A DNA stretch of 64,000 bases from Trichomonas vaginalis G3 (Eukaryota; Parabasalia; Trichomonadida; Trichomonadidae), in NCBI RefSeq assembly GCF_026262505.1, contig NC_067203.1:27013411-27077410 (forward strand), written 5' to 3'. The notes below the pieces were generated by a model. That model did not search any database. It worked only from the letters and a program-made list of their open reading frames with translations, and was not told where the DNA came from. Position numbers and translations under genes: made by a program. Every line of letters starts with the position of its first letter. The stretch's first letter is position 1. This document shows, one piece after another, positions 54,667-64,000 of this stretch.

Positions 54667-55526
54667 TTTAAGTGAAGTTAAAAAGCGGTTTTTTGACAGA
54701 TGTTTATATGACACTTTCTCCAGTTTATAGGACCTCTCTCATATTCTATCTTGTCAAGACTTCTTCGTAAATGTTTTGTCAAGACTTCTTCGTAAATGTT
54801 TTGTTGAGATTTCTTCGTCAATGAGTGTAAATGACCCAAAAATATATTTTAGGGTAGAAGGTTAGATATAACCTCTTTTCTAACCTCTTTTCTACCCTCT
54901 TGAATTTTCATGAATTCTTCGTAAAGACTTTGTTTAGACTTCTTCATCTAATTTCTCATGACTTTCTTGTCTATGTTTGTTGAGATTTCTTCGTAAAGAC
55001 TTTGTTGAGATTTCTTCGTAAATGACCCTAGTAGTATATTTTTTGGTGTAAATTTCATGAAAATTCAAGAGGTGAAAAATTAGGTGAAAAAACAGGTTAT
55101 ATCTCACCTCTTCACCTAAATATATTTTGGTGTTAAATTTCATGAAAATTCAAGAGGGTAGAAAGAGGTTAGAAAAGAGGTTATATCTAACCTTCTACCC
55201 TAAACATTATTTTTGGTGTAATTTCATGAAAATTCAAGAGGTAGAAAAAGAGGTTAGAAAAGAGGTTATATCTAACCTTCTACCCTAAACATTATTTTTG
55301 GTGTAAATTTCATGAAGAAATCTCAACAAAGTCTTTACGAAGGAAGTCTTGACAAAACATTTACGAAGAAGTCTTGACAAATTCAAGAGGGTAGAAAAAG
55401 AGGTTAGAAAGAGGTTATATCTAACCTTCTACCCTAAAATATATTTTTGTCTGATTTTACGAAGAAGTCTTGACAAAACATTTTACGAAGAATCTTGACA
55501 AAACATTTACGAAGAAGTCTTGACAA
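54667..55526. repeat. repeat-rich right end of D: nested palindromes and 25-bp words
   Basis: No gene. Five nested palindromes of the cassette-end family (about 54,836-54,906, 55,045-55,130, 55,131-55,216, 55,217-55,302 and 55,383-55,456), four with GGGTAGA/GGTTAGA cores and one with an AGGTGA core. They alternate with runs of TTCTTCGTAAATGTTTTGTC in both orientations. A 49-bp exact copy of the methyltransferase 3' end, inverted, lies at 54,708-54,756. Confidence 0.8.
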
Positions 55527-55639
55527 AACATGAAAACATATATAATTGTTTGGAAAAGCTCCTGGAAGACCTCCGAATAAAAACTTCATTTATACTAAAC
55601 ATCTTCAGGGCTAAGGCACGAAGTGCCTGGAAGCCCCAC

Positions 55640-55670
<31 letters not shown>
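55527..55670. repeat. right terminus of element D
   Basis: Inverted match to the left end, from ATGAAAACATATATAATT through CATCTTCAGGGCTAAGGCAC to CCCCACTGCC, then 27 T. Confidence 0.8.
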
Positions 55671-56418
55671 ACTACCGTATATTATTTTTTAAGCTATCTT
55701 ATTTTTTGAACTTTTATTCAAATCTTTGGTCGCAAGAAGAATTGCATGATAAATAAAAACATTTAATCAAAGTCAATTTTATTTTTCATATTCAAATGGA
55801 CTGAGTGTTAACATTTAACATTTTTTGCTAATTGTCGTCAAAAATTAGGCGTAAAGCAAAAATTGATATTTCATATGGTTTTATGATAGATAAGCATTAT
55901 ATTCCCACTCATTATATTCGTAAATTTTGAGGTTTATCCTTCGCTTTTAAGATCATTGAATTTGATTTTTATATAAAATAGTTATATATTAGAAAATAAT
56001 ATGAGTTTATGTGATATTATTTTTCAGAAGATTTCATTCTATATGCCTATGAAAAGTACTCTCAAAACTAACTTTTCCTAATTATAATTAAATCTAGAAT
56101 ATTGTCTTATGCTTAGTATTATTTCATTTTTCTCATTCAATTTAGAATTTACAAATGTCAAAAAATTGAGAGCTGTCACTTTTGATGAATTTCTGTTTAT
56201 TACAATACTCTTAAATTAACCTTAAATGTTGATTTTTCGATATTTTCGGTATTAACCTTATTGTAAATTTTTCCGGTGATAAATTTATCACACTGAGGTT
56301 ATTTTTCCGGTGAGATTTTTAACCTTGATTTAATGAAATTAATATATAAATTTTATTATTTTTAATTTCGAATGAGTATAATAAAATATTTTTTATGTGT
56401 TTTTGTTTTTGATGTGAT
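55671..56418. other. gene-free AT-rich host DNA upstream of the MULE
   Basis: No credible ORF. Repeated words TTTTTCCGGTGA (two copies, 56,265-56,315) and TTAACCTT (three copies nearby) may belong to the transposon end, but no matching inverted copy was found downstream. Confidence 0.4.
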
Positions 56419-57922
56419 TTGAATTTTGTTAACTCTTTTCAAAATCACTTCATTTTTATGATTTCGGTGGACTTAGAGGAGCTTATTGCTTTTGGTATTA
56501 AACAGGAAGTCAAGGGCGGTGTCCCATACAGAAGAAGAACGGGATCTCCAAAGCAATATGTCACTTATTCATGTTCGTATCCCCTATGCAAGGCAAAATT
56601 TAGGGTTGAAGAACAAAATGGAGTGTTTACTATAAGCAAGTTAATGAAAGACATTGCCATCATATAGGAGTTGAAATGGGTTCACATTACGCGAGTAAAT
56701 TTTATCAAAAATGGATCGAACTTTATATTAAAAACGGTGGAAAGCAATTTCTTGCTCAAAAAGCATTTTTTGATAAGTTCGGAATTGATACGAATAACAA
56801 AGAAACGATGAAACTTTTCGCGCAGTCTACTGATGCTTTAAAGCACAAATTTTATCGCCTTGAAGAGATTATTGCACAAAGATTATCAAACGATCCTTAC
56901 ACTTCTTTGGAAGCATTTTTGAATATTTACAGGAAGAGTGCCAGATGATCTCGTTCAATTTGATTACAAATGGATTTTTCCGAGTTTACAATCATATATG
57001 CACCTTTTGCTGCAAAAGAATTGGTGCATAGCATTGATAACCCTCTCCACGTCGATTCCACTCATTCTTTAATTAAAGGAAAGATCCAATTGTTTGCAGT
57101 AACAATGAAACAAGTCAAAACACAATTTTCCCCTTTTGCTATTTTTTAGTGAACCCTCAGACATCTGAAAAAATTCAAGAATGTTTGGTGAAATTCTGTG
57201 AGTTTGCGCACCTGGATCCACAGCATTGGAGCGCTGACTGTGCGCTAAGCATTGCTCGCGCAATTGAGGACGGATTTCCTCTTGCGCAGCTCAGTTGGTG
57301 CGCTGTGCATGTTTTACGCGCATGTGGCAAAAGTTGGAAGCTATTTTGACAATCCACAGAATTTTGAGAACTTCTATTTAGCAATGGACTTTTTGACATT
57401 ACGTGCAGATGCAACGAATGCAGAAAAGCTGGCTGAAGAGTCTGATGAAACATATGAGTTCTTGACAACAATGTTAGAAGAAGAAGAACCGCGCACTTTG
57501 AAGTATTTCGATAAACAATGGAGAAGAACCAAAGAACATTGGATGATGTTATATCGTGGAGAAGGTGATTCCACGAATAACATTGCGGAATCACACTTTC
57601 ATCAATTAAAGCAAACATTTTTCTTGGGTAAGAAAAATGAGCGCATTGATGACATCGTCATAACTCTCATCACTGTTGTGATTCCAAATGCGATTATTAA
57701 GGTTCAAGTGCGCTAATGTTTTGAATGAAGAAAAGAGCAGTAAGAATTCTTACAAGGGCAGGTAATCAGATTGTTGAGCAAAGAGCTTCAAAACACGATG
57801 AATGTTTGAAATTAATTCAACACATTTTGGAAATTGTCGAAAGCCGAAGGATTGAACCTAATGTCCTTATTCCATCTTTAAAGGCAATATTAAATTTGGC
57901 ACAAAGAAGTTTAAAGGAAGAG
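56419..57922 (+). pseudogene. MULE (Mutator-like) transposase, decayed
   Basis: The N-terminal zinc-finger block has YVTYSCSYPLCKAKFRVEE, with its His ligands (RHCHHIG) in another frame near 56,645. The core follows: NPLHVDSTHSLIKGKIQLF (first Asp), DPQHWSADCALSIARAIEDG (second Asp), and the MULE signature GEGDSTNNIAESHFHQLKQ (Glu). It ends in a helical C-terminus (57,725-57,922). Frame changes near 56,645, 56,945 and 57,350 and stops near 57,150 and 57,715 split it into six frames, so it is dead. No clear ends or target duplication found. Confidence 0.8.
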
Positions 57923-58459
57923 TAAGCAAGATTAGATAATTTGGCTTTTTTTAAAATTAATGAATAAACAGTATATTTTTGAAGTGTAAGCTTATTTACC
58001 TGAAGCTATATTACTTAATATAACATTCAAAGTATTATTGCTATTTATTGGAGAACAAATTTATGAATTTTCACATGAAAATTGATAAATTTGTATTTCC
58101 TTATGATAATCAATTTTTGTATTTGTAGAGAGTCTCCCTGCATGATATCAAGACTTGGCTATTAGTCTTTATCCATTTTTGAAAATTGTATTGTAAATTG
58201 TAAGAATTTCTGAATACTACTACTATAAAATATAATTGCTTATCAATGTATATTCTCCCTGCATGATATCAAGACTTGGCTATAAGTCTCTATTCATTAT
58301 GAGTATGACCCCATTTTTTTTACAAAAAGTGCCGAATTGCAACTTTGTCCCAATCTCCTTTTGAACTTCATTAGAGTTATTCAATTTGGAAAATGAACTG
58401 TAAATAAGACAATTCACTCAACAAATGAAAGTATAGTTTATTTATATTATGAAAATAAT
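57923..58459. other. gene-free stretch with a 45-bp direct repeat
   Basis: Two copies of a 44-45-bp word starting TCTCCCTGCATGATATCAAG lie at 58,133-58,177 and 58,254-58,298, differing at about four positions. No ORF. Possibly the remnant of a small transposon or a duplicated regulatory site. Confidence 0.5.
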
Positions 58460-58838
58460 TGAATTTTGGCAAACTTATATAGTTTGCAGATCGATTGAAA
58501 TTTAAAATTACTATTTGGCCAAACACAATTGTGATATTCCTATTTCTAATAGAAATTATCAAATACAACTGTACATGGCCAAATTTCAACTTCAGAAGAC
58601 AATTTGTTTGCAACATTCGTCTATTTGGCCAGATACATGTAGGTATGCAATGATACAATAAGTACAATGCATCTCTATATGTGACTGGCCAAATTGACAA
58701 ATATTGCAAACAAATTGTGACAAGAAATCAAAATTTGATCATATCCGATTGAAAATGATAGATTCAATTGAAAATAGAGCAATTCCAATCGAATGTGGTC
58801 AACTTCTGATTTCATATTGCATCAATTTTTTTGAGTCT
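58460..58838. repeat. older, decayed hairpins of the ladder
   Basis: Three long imperfect hairpins: 58,513-58,586 (arms with TTTGGCCA), 58,598-58,721 (arms from ACAATTTGTTTGCAA to TTTGGCCAG and beyond, about 55 bp) and 58,724-58,813 (arms GAAATCAAAATTTGATCATA..., about 31 bp). A short one lies at 58,469-58,487. Stem differences are mostly transitions. Confidence 0.6.
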
Positions 58839-58997
58839 TCAATTTTCATTAAAAATTTTAAAAATCTAATATATAGTATATAGGTATATATTTAATATCA
58901 TTTTTAGTGAAACAACGATTATTACTTTTTATTGACACTTTTTGTAAATTATAGATATGGAGTGGGTTTCTCAATTCTCCTTATATACCCACTTCCG

Positions 58998-59409
58998 GCC
59001 CTATTTGAGTTTGTTCATAAACTCAAATAGGGCTGTAAAAAATATAATTATATTACAGCGGTCGCCTATCTTTATTGGATAGGCGACCAAATTTCAAAAT
59101 CTCAGAAATACGATATATTTACAAAATAATGGCAGCCACATGTAAATATATGGCTGCCATTCGATATTTACCTTGTTTGAAGCTTGCTTTTTCAGTTGGT
59201 GTCAAAGAATTTTGATGCCAACTGAAAAAGCAAGTTTCAAACAAGGTAGATCGAAAATTTACGATACAATACATACAAAAGCCTATTTGCTTTTGTTTTT
59301 GAATGCGGTTGTCGAATCGTTTTGATAGCCCCATTCAAAACCAAAAGCAAATAGACTTTTTGTGTATTAATATGGCATATCTTCACAATATAAGATATGC
59401 CATATTAAT
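58998..59409. repeat. hairpin ladder, first cluster (seven hairpins)
   Basis: In order: 58,998-59,033 (15-bp perfect stem), 59,032-59,059 (7-bp stem around a self-complementary ATATAATTATAT), 59,060-59,088 (11 bp), 59,129-59,160 (10 bp), 59,169-59,248 (31 bp, one mismatch), 59,277-59,360 (about 29 bp, two mismatches) and 59,366-59,409 (18 bp perfect). The stems have different sequences. No ORF. Confidence 0.85.
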
Positions 59410-59519
59410 AATTACACAAAAATTCAAACGATAAATCTAGCACAAATAATTTTTAATGATAAGATACATTTTAATACCACATATATAACTACCACAATAA
59501 ACAATATTAATATGATTAA

Positions 59520-60097
59520 TATTACAGAGTTTTGAGTCAGATCAGAATCAACTTATGAGCACTTTTTGAGATTTGAGCTTTAATATTTCGATATTGATAT
59601 TACCACACCAAGCATATTATATATATGTTAATTTTAAGATATTTTGAAAAAATTGAATATCATAAATTGTGAATATACTTCTTTATTTATAAACGCATAC
59701 ACATATTAACTATACTTATATAGGACTCACACATACATATATATAAATAGCTCAAACACATTTTGTTGGTCTCATATAATCTAATGCCTAAACAAAAACT
59801 CATTAAATTCATATATAACACTCATAGAATCATTTATACATATCATAACAATATGCGCACACTGTGATATTAGTAAAAAACACATAATTAGGAGAGCATT
59901 AAAAGATGCAACCTTTAGTTTTTTGAAACCACTATATTTGATTATATAGGATAATCCGGTATCTAGTAGCGGACATATCTGTATAATATTAGACCTAAAA
60001 AACCAATATTGAATGACTTTTCCATACAATACCATTTTTGGTATGCAAAATTTGGGATTCTCACTTTTTCTTTGCAAAAAATGGGATATTCCCATAC
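59520..60097. repeat. host dispersed repeat, copy 2
   Basis: Aligns with 19,640-20,200. Shared blocks GAGATTTGAGCTTT, ATATTACCACAC, TTTTGAAAAAATTGAATATCAT and TCTCACTTTTTC. Where copy 1 has a 30-bp palindrome, this copy has a different one (ATACCATTTTTGGTAT near 60,030). Confidence 0.6.
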
Positions 60098-60464
60098 AAA
60101 GTTCAAAAACTTCGGTGCAATCAGATCTGATTGCACCGAAGTTTTTGAACTTTCTCGAGGGAATTAAAGGGTGAGAGATATATAGTCTATCTATATATCT
60201 CTCACCCTCTAATTCCCTCCCTGACAGCGGGAAACTTTGTCTGAATGTTAAACTATTCAGACAAAGTTTCCCGCTGTTTGCGAAGGAATTGCTGGCTATG
60301 ATGTACTGATTCATGATCAGTACATCATAGCCAACAATTCCTTTTAAAATTCGTAGAAATTTTTTCGATTATTAAATTATTCATATAATTTTTTTCAAAT
60401 TTTTATACAAGACGATAGCTTACGAGGCTCCGATTCGAGATCCGAACTTCGTAAGCTATCGTCT
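60098..60464. repeat. hairpin ladder, second cluster (five hairpins)
   Basis: 60,098-60,153: 56-bp perfect palindrome without loop (half-site AAAGTTCAAAAACTTCGGTG...). 60,157-60,219: 29-bp stem, one mismatch. 60,224-60,277: 23-bp perfect stem. 60,283-60,343: 27-bp stem, one mismatch. 60,410-60,464: 16-bp perfect outer stem. The first four are 3-5 bp apart; the last follows after 66 bp. All stems differ. Confidence 0.9.
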
Positions 60465-60554
60465 CATCTCAAAAAATTGCCCCAGCTATATCCATTAAAG
60501 TGTCACTTTTCTATGTAAAGTGTCAGGATTTTTTTTGATCCGCGACACTTCTAT

Positions 60555-62282
60555 ATAAGGTTGGGTTGAAAAATTGGGGGCTTCAAAAAAACTCGTACAT
60601 GCCTCAAAAACTGAGAGGAATGATAGATTTTCGACGATAGGTTTTGTAAAGTGAACGATAGGATGACAGATTTTTGACGATAGGATTGAGAAAGTCTATT
60701 GAAAAGTATTCAATTTTTGAAAGGTACGGACACTCCCTTCTAACCAAAATTTTGGCCTTAAACTCCATCTGCAGGCTATGCATATTATGTATATGTAGAA
60801 TACGTAGTTTGGAGAAAATCGGCAAATACAATCTAGAGTTATATAATCATCCAGAATTATCGAGAAAAATCTCTTAAATGTCACGATGATACAATCCAGT
60901 GCAAGTAGAATATCAGTTCTATATCATAAAACGAATTATATATTAATATAATGCCGTAAATTTGATTCAATTTACAATATTGGTATAAAATTGAAGCTTA
61001 CTTTATCATGCACGTAGTACTAACAAGTTCAAGGATCTCATATGTCTACTGCAATTTTAACATTGCATATCGAAACTAGTAATATGAAAATAAATAGACT
61101 AAAAATATGTTTTATACTGTTTTCTTCGACGTGTTTTACTGTTTTAGCTCGTGTTTGTGAACATTGTAATACATTTTTTATAAAAATGCATATTAATTGG
61201 TATGATATTTGTGATCAAAAAAATGATTATAAAATAAACATAAAACCCTTCATATTATATGCTATTAAATAAAGTTGCGATACTCTTTCTGTTCTGGGTC
61301 ATGGTTGAAAATTCCAAAAAAAATTCAAAAAAAGAAAAATTAAAATCAAATATTTAATTTTTCATATGAAAAAATAGATTTTGAATAATTTTTGGAAAAC
61401 CAACTTGTTGTATTATTATCCAAACTTTGAAGTTAAATCCTTTTGAAGTGCAAAATTGCAATATTTTTTGATTCTGATATTAATTTTTTTCATTCTTCAA
61501 CTTTAAGCTGATCAAATCTCAGTAATTATGATAAAAATGATAAATATCATACAAATTGCAGGTAAAATTAATAATGATTTTATTTTTATAACAACAAGTC
61601 AATAGAATAAATATATCTAAGTGCATTCGTAAATTCCTGGTAATGGTTATTGATTATGATATCAAACAATAGCAGTGTGATAAGATTTCAATTTTCAATT
61701 TGGAATGAACCTCATGAAATCCAAGAAATTGTTTGGCAAACAAATATAATTCGGTAAGAAAAGTCAAAATACTTCTGCAAAACTGCATCAATGCATTTTA
61801 ACATCGCAATTTAATCTCTACACAAAAATTGTATTGACAGATTTACTGTATATTTCAACTGTGCATTTACCATTTGAATGCGATTTATATATCTGATTAT
61901 CTAACAAAAATTTTGGCTGGATACTATCGAATCGAAATTTCATTTTTAATCTATGCTTTTGTAAACGCGATTCTTGGTTCCAATCATTTTGGAAGCTACC
62001 CTATTACTGTGAATAGTTTTTAACGACATTTACTGAAATTGTAAAATATAATCAATCCATAGAGAGATAATTCGAGTTAACATCCTATTACAAAGTATAT
62101 GTTGCTATGTTCTGTTGCAATGCCCCAATGATGGCTTGCTTAATATAATACATAGGGAGTAATGATCCTTGAAAATACCCTAGCATTTTTTAATAAAATA
62201 AGGTTAAAGAGTGTCCCTACCTTTAATTTTTGAGGCATGTACGAGTTTTTTTTTAATGTACGAGTTTTCAACCCGACCTTAT
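60555..62282. mobile_element. non-autonomous DNA transposon with inverted ends
   Basis: Both ends read ATAAGGT(T/C)GGGTTGAAAA inward, and further in share AAAAAACTCGTACATGCCTC and AAAGGTA(C/G)GGACACTC. A 3-bp TAT flanks both sides (60,552-60,554 and 62,283-62,285), a possible target duplicate. The interior has four CGATAGG words (60,635-60,690) near the left end and no transposase-like ORF. Family unknown. Confidence 0.6.
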
Positions 62283-62389
62283 TATGAATATCAAATTAAA
62301 ATAGGAAAATTCATAGGTTTATAAATTAAAATTATAAATTATAGAATTTAGTAAACCTATCGTGCAAAATTTTGTCAGTTTTTCAGAAA

Positions 62390-63433
62390 ATGGAGCATCC
62401 TTTTGAACCTAATTTTACTATCATGAATGATCTCTCCAATGGATTCCTTGGCAAGACATTTCTTCTCAAGCATAACGAGAGTAGCGGCACGTTTGTTTGC
62501 AAGATGATTTCGAAGGAATTTCTTGGAAATTCAGATATGGTAAAGGCGTTTATTGATAAAATCAAGCACTTGCAAGATCTCAATCTCACTTTTATTGTTA
62601 ATTACACAGATATTCTCGAAACAGAAACAACCATTTACTTAATTCGCCCATATTTTAACTCGCAAACACTTTCATCTTTTTTGCAATCTCCAGATAAGCA
62701 GCACGATGTTAATATTGTTGCATTATGGAAAACAATAGCGCGCAGCATTATGATATTGCACAACAACAACATTTCTTCTCTTCCAATCAAACCGTCAAAC
62801 ATTCTTATTTTCAATGAGAAATTCATTAGTTTAACAGACATGTATGAAATAAAGAGCAACATTCGCTGGTCATTGGAGACAATTGATAGGAAACACTTGT
62901 TATTCATTCCGCCAGAATTTTTCACAGATTCAACTAAACTTGGCCCCAGGTCAGATACTTGGTCCCTAGGCGTTTTATTTGCGTACATGAAAGGTGCTAC
63001 TCTCCCTTGGAATTGCTCCAACGTTTTTACTATGGTGAAGAAAATTACTAATGGAGAGCTGCCAACTGGCCTTCCTGAAGATTGTTCTGCAAACGTAGAA
63101 AGAATGCTTCAGGTTTCTCCAAAAAACAGACCACAAATTGAAGACGTAATCTTTGATGATAATTTCAGAACACCAAAAAAGCGAAGACAGAGCGAACCCT
63201 TGAAATCTTCATCTACATTTGATATTTCAAGACACACTCCACCAGTATTACCTGTAATGCTCTCTTTATCTAAATATCGTACTTCACCTCAACTTACATC
63301 GCAGACAAGTGAATCGACTATACTTATAAGACGCAGATATTACACTAAAACTCTATCAGAACCAAAAAGCAAACCTCCACTCCCACGCCCAATCTTAAAG
63401 AAACCAATACGTGCTGTGACATCTGATCTCTGA
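62390..63433 (+). CDS. divergent protein-kinase-like protein (probable pseudokinase)
   Basis: 347 aa from the ATG MEHPFEPNF (an in-frame upstream start is non-ATG). The kinase fold is clear: glycine-loop region NDLSNGFLGKTFLL, a Lys in GTFVCKMIS, APE-like FIPPEFF and DTWSLGVLFAYM. The catalytic loop reads SSLPIKPSNILIF, without the usual His-Arg-Asp, and the DFG site reads LTDMYE. It is therefore likely catalytically weak or dead and may act as a binding scaffold. The last 90 residues are a Ser/Thr/Pro/Lys-rich tail. Trichomonads have very large families of such kinases. Converges on the next gene. Confidence 0.85.
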   Translation: MEHPFEPNFTIMNDLSNGFLGKTFLLKHNESSGTFVCKMISKEFLGNSDMVKAFIDKIKHLQDLNLTFIVNYTDILETETTIYLIRPYFNSQTLSSFLQSPDKQHDVNIVALWKTIARSIMILHNNNISSLPIKPSNILIFNEKFISLTDMYEIKSNIRWSLETIDRKHLLFIPPEFFTDSTKLGPRSDTWSLGVLFAYMKGATLPWNCSNVFTMVKKITNGELPTGLPEDCSANVERMLQVSPKNRPQIEDVIFDDNFRTPKKRRQSEPLKSSSTFDISRHTPPVLPVMLSLSKYRTSPQLTSQTSESTILIRRRYYTKTLSEPKSKPPLPRPILKKPIRAVTSDL

Positions 63434-63578
63434 AAGTATTTTTGTTTTTATTAATATTATTACTTATATTGTAATTTTTTTGTCAATAAAAATTTGTTTT
63501 AATTTATTAATAATATATGTTCAAAAAGAGCTCATAACTGATTAATGTACAACAAAACAAACATTTTATTACAAAGAA

Positions 63579-64000
63579 TTAGAAACTACTTTCGAAATTG
63601 GTATGAAGTGGACAAACAATTAGAGCTAGCTCTGCTCCGCATGGAGAATGCAAATAAATTGGCTTTAAATTCATATGTTGGAAAGAATTTGCTGGAGCTC
63701 TTGGTGGAACATCCGTATAAAACCAAAGAAGGCCGAATGTACACAAGAAGCACCCAATTTCCATAATCAATGCGCATACAAATTCTGGAATTCCTGTAAG
63801 GTAAAGGATAATGTATATAGTAAGCGTAATTAAGGATAAAGAGTATGCGAAAGAAACGACTTTTCTTGAGCGTTTGATTTTGTTCATTAGGGATGGCTTC
63901 TCGGAAACGAGTGCAATTATTCGATGGGCTTTTATCATTGAAGTAATACCGATTGAAATGTACCAGACAAGGCCAATAACAACAATTGTAAAAGAAAAGA
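63579..64000 (-). CDS. multi-pass membrane protein, C-terminal part
   Basis: The reverse-strand frame is open from the window edge to the stop at 63,579. Three membrane segments are visible: FTIVVIGLVWYISIGITSMI, VVSFAYSLSLITLTIYIILYL and FVCALIMEIGCFLCTFGLLW. Between them is a basic loop (NKIKRSRK), and at the end a soluble tail of about 50 residues. The spacing resembles the last helices of a 7-TM or similar receptor, but no family is certain. The start is beyond the window. The ATG at 63,938 is internal. Confidence 0.7.
   Translation of the reverse strand, partial: FSFTIVVIGLVWYISIGITSMIKAHRIIALVSEKPSLMNKIKRSRKVVSFAYSLSLITLTIYIILYLTGIPEFVCALIMEIGCFLCTFGLLWFYTDVPPRAPANSFQHMNLKPIYLHSPCGAELALIVCPLHTNFESSF

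Larger units (their letters stand above)
44670..55670. mobile_element. Polinton element D, shortened relative of A
   Basis: Starts with 26 A and GGTAGTGGGGCTTCCAGG and ends with the inverted end (…AAGCCCCACTGCC) and 27 T, so both ends are present. The ends match for about 85-115 bp. Gene order from the left repeats that of A read from its right end. At about 11 kb it is less than half the expected length and lacks the polymerase, helicase and ATPase. Heavily broken in its right half (more than twenty breaks), well preserved in its left half. Confidence 0.85.

Noticed and set aside
54836-55456. CRISPR-like or simple satellite array
   Set aside because: The units are nested palindromes with changing cores and irregular spacing, and the same family occurs singly at gene ends elsewhere.
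57175-57618. Reverse-strand ORF of 147 codons
   Set aside because: It is antisense to the MULE transposase signature region and has no protein-like features.
61042-61272. 76-codon ORF inside the 1.7-kb transposon
   Set aside because: Low-complexity AT-rich codons, no start signal and no domain; expected by chance.
63545-63766. Forward ORF of 73 codons opposite the membrane protein
   Set aside because: The reverse strand encodes a continuous multi-span membrane protein over the same bases; the forward frame is a shadow.

Overview
The window looks like nuclear DNA of a parabasalid, most likely Trichomonas vaginalis or a close relative. It is very AT-rich, and about 50 of its 64 kb are Polinton/Maverick elements, which are known to fill trichomonad genomes. 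The few host-type genes are intron-free, including a divergent kinase-like gene. The species is inferred and no marker gene proves it.

Layout: (1) 1-19,629, the right-hand part of Polinton A, whose left end lies outside the window. (2) 19,630-21,714, host repeat DNA with one small ORF and several hairpins. (3) 21,715-43,661, Polinton B, a full-length element of about 21.9 kb with inverted ends of about 0.7 kb and a 5-bp target duplication (ATTCG). (4) 43,667-44,669, the other side of the host sequence split by B. (5) 44,670-55,670, Polinton D, a shortened relative of A in opposite orientation. It keeps both ends and shows the capsid-side end that A lacks here. (6) 55,671-64,000, host side: a decayed MULE transposase (56.4-57.9 kb), a long ladder of hairpins (58.46-60.46 kb), a 1.7-kb non-autonomous DNA transposon (60,555-62,282), a kinase-like gene and the C-terminal part of a multi-pass membrane protein.

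The Polintons carry the expected set: protein-primed family B DNA polymerase, retrovirus-type integrase, A32/FtsK-like packaging ATPase, major capsid protein, a helicase in A, and small basic or amphipathic virion-type proteins. They also carry tail-fibre-like genes with a phage collar-type tip, a Dam/D12-type adenine methyltransferase in A and D, and a KilA-N gene in B. All three elements are broken. A and B belong to different lineages, and A and D to the same one. I did not find a recognisable adenain-type protease.

Four structures are not explained by the gene list. Nearly every Polinton gene starts about 20 bp after a T-run motif (TTTTTAT...AAATG), and divergent genes are often only 16-18 bp apart. 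A 304/321-aa ORF sits in both A and B as a cassette bounded by inverted nested palindromes whose hexamer core differs between cassettes but matches within each; the same palindromes occur elsewhere, and their core is swapped between the two otherwise matching arms of B. A 7.1-13.1 kb block of A has its own start motif, many small unknown ORFs, an HNH nuclease domain and a divergent polymerase. The host side contains about 16 different hairpins in about 2 kb, from perfect 56-bp palindromes to decayed stems.
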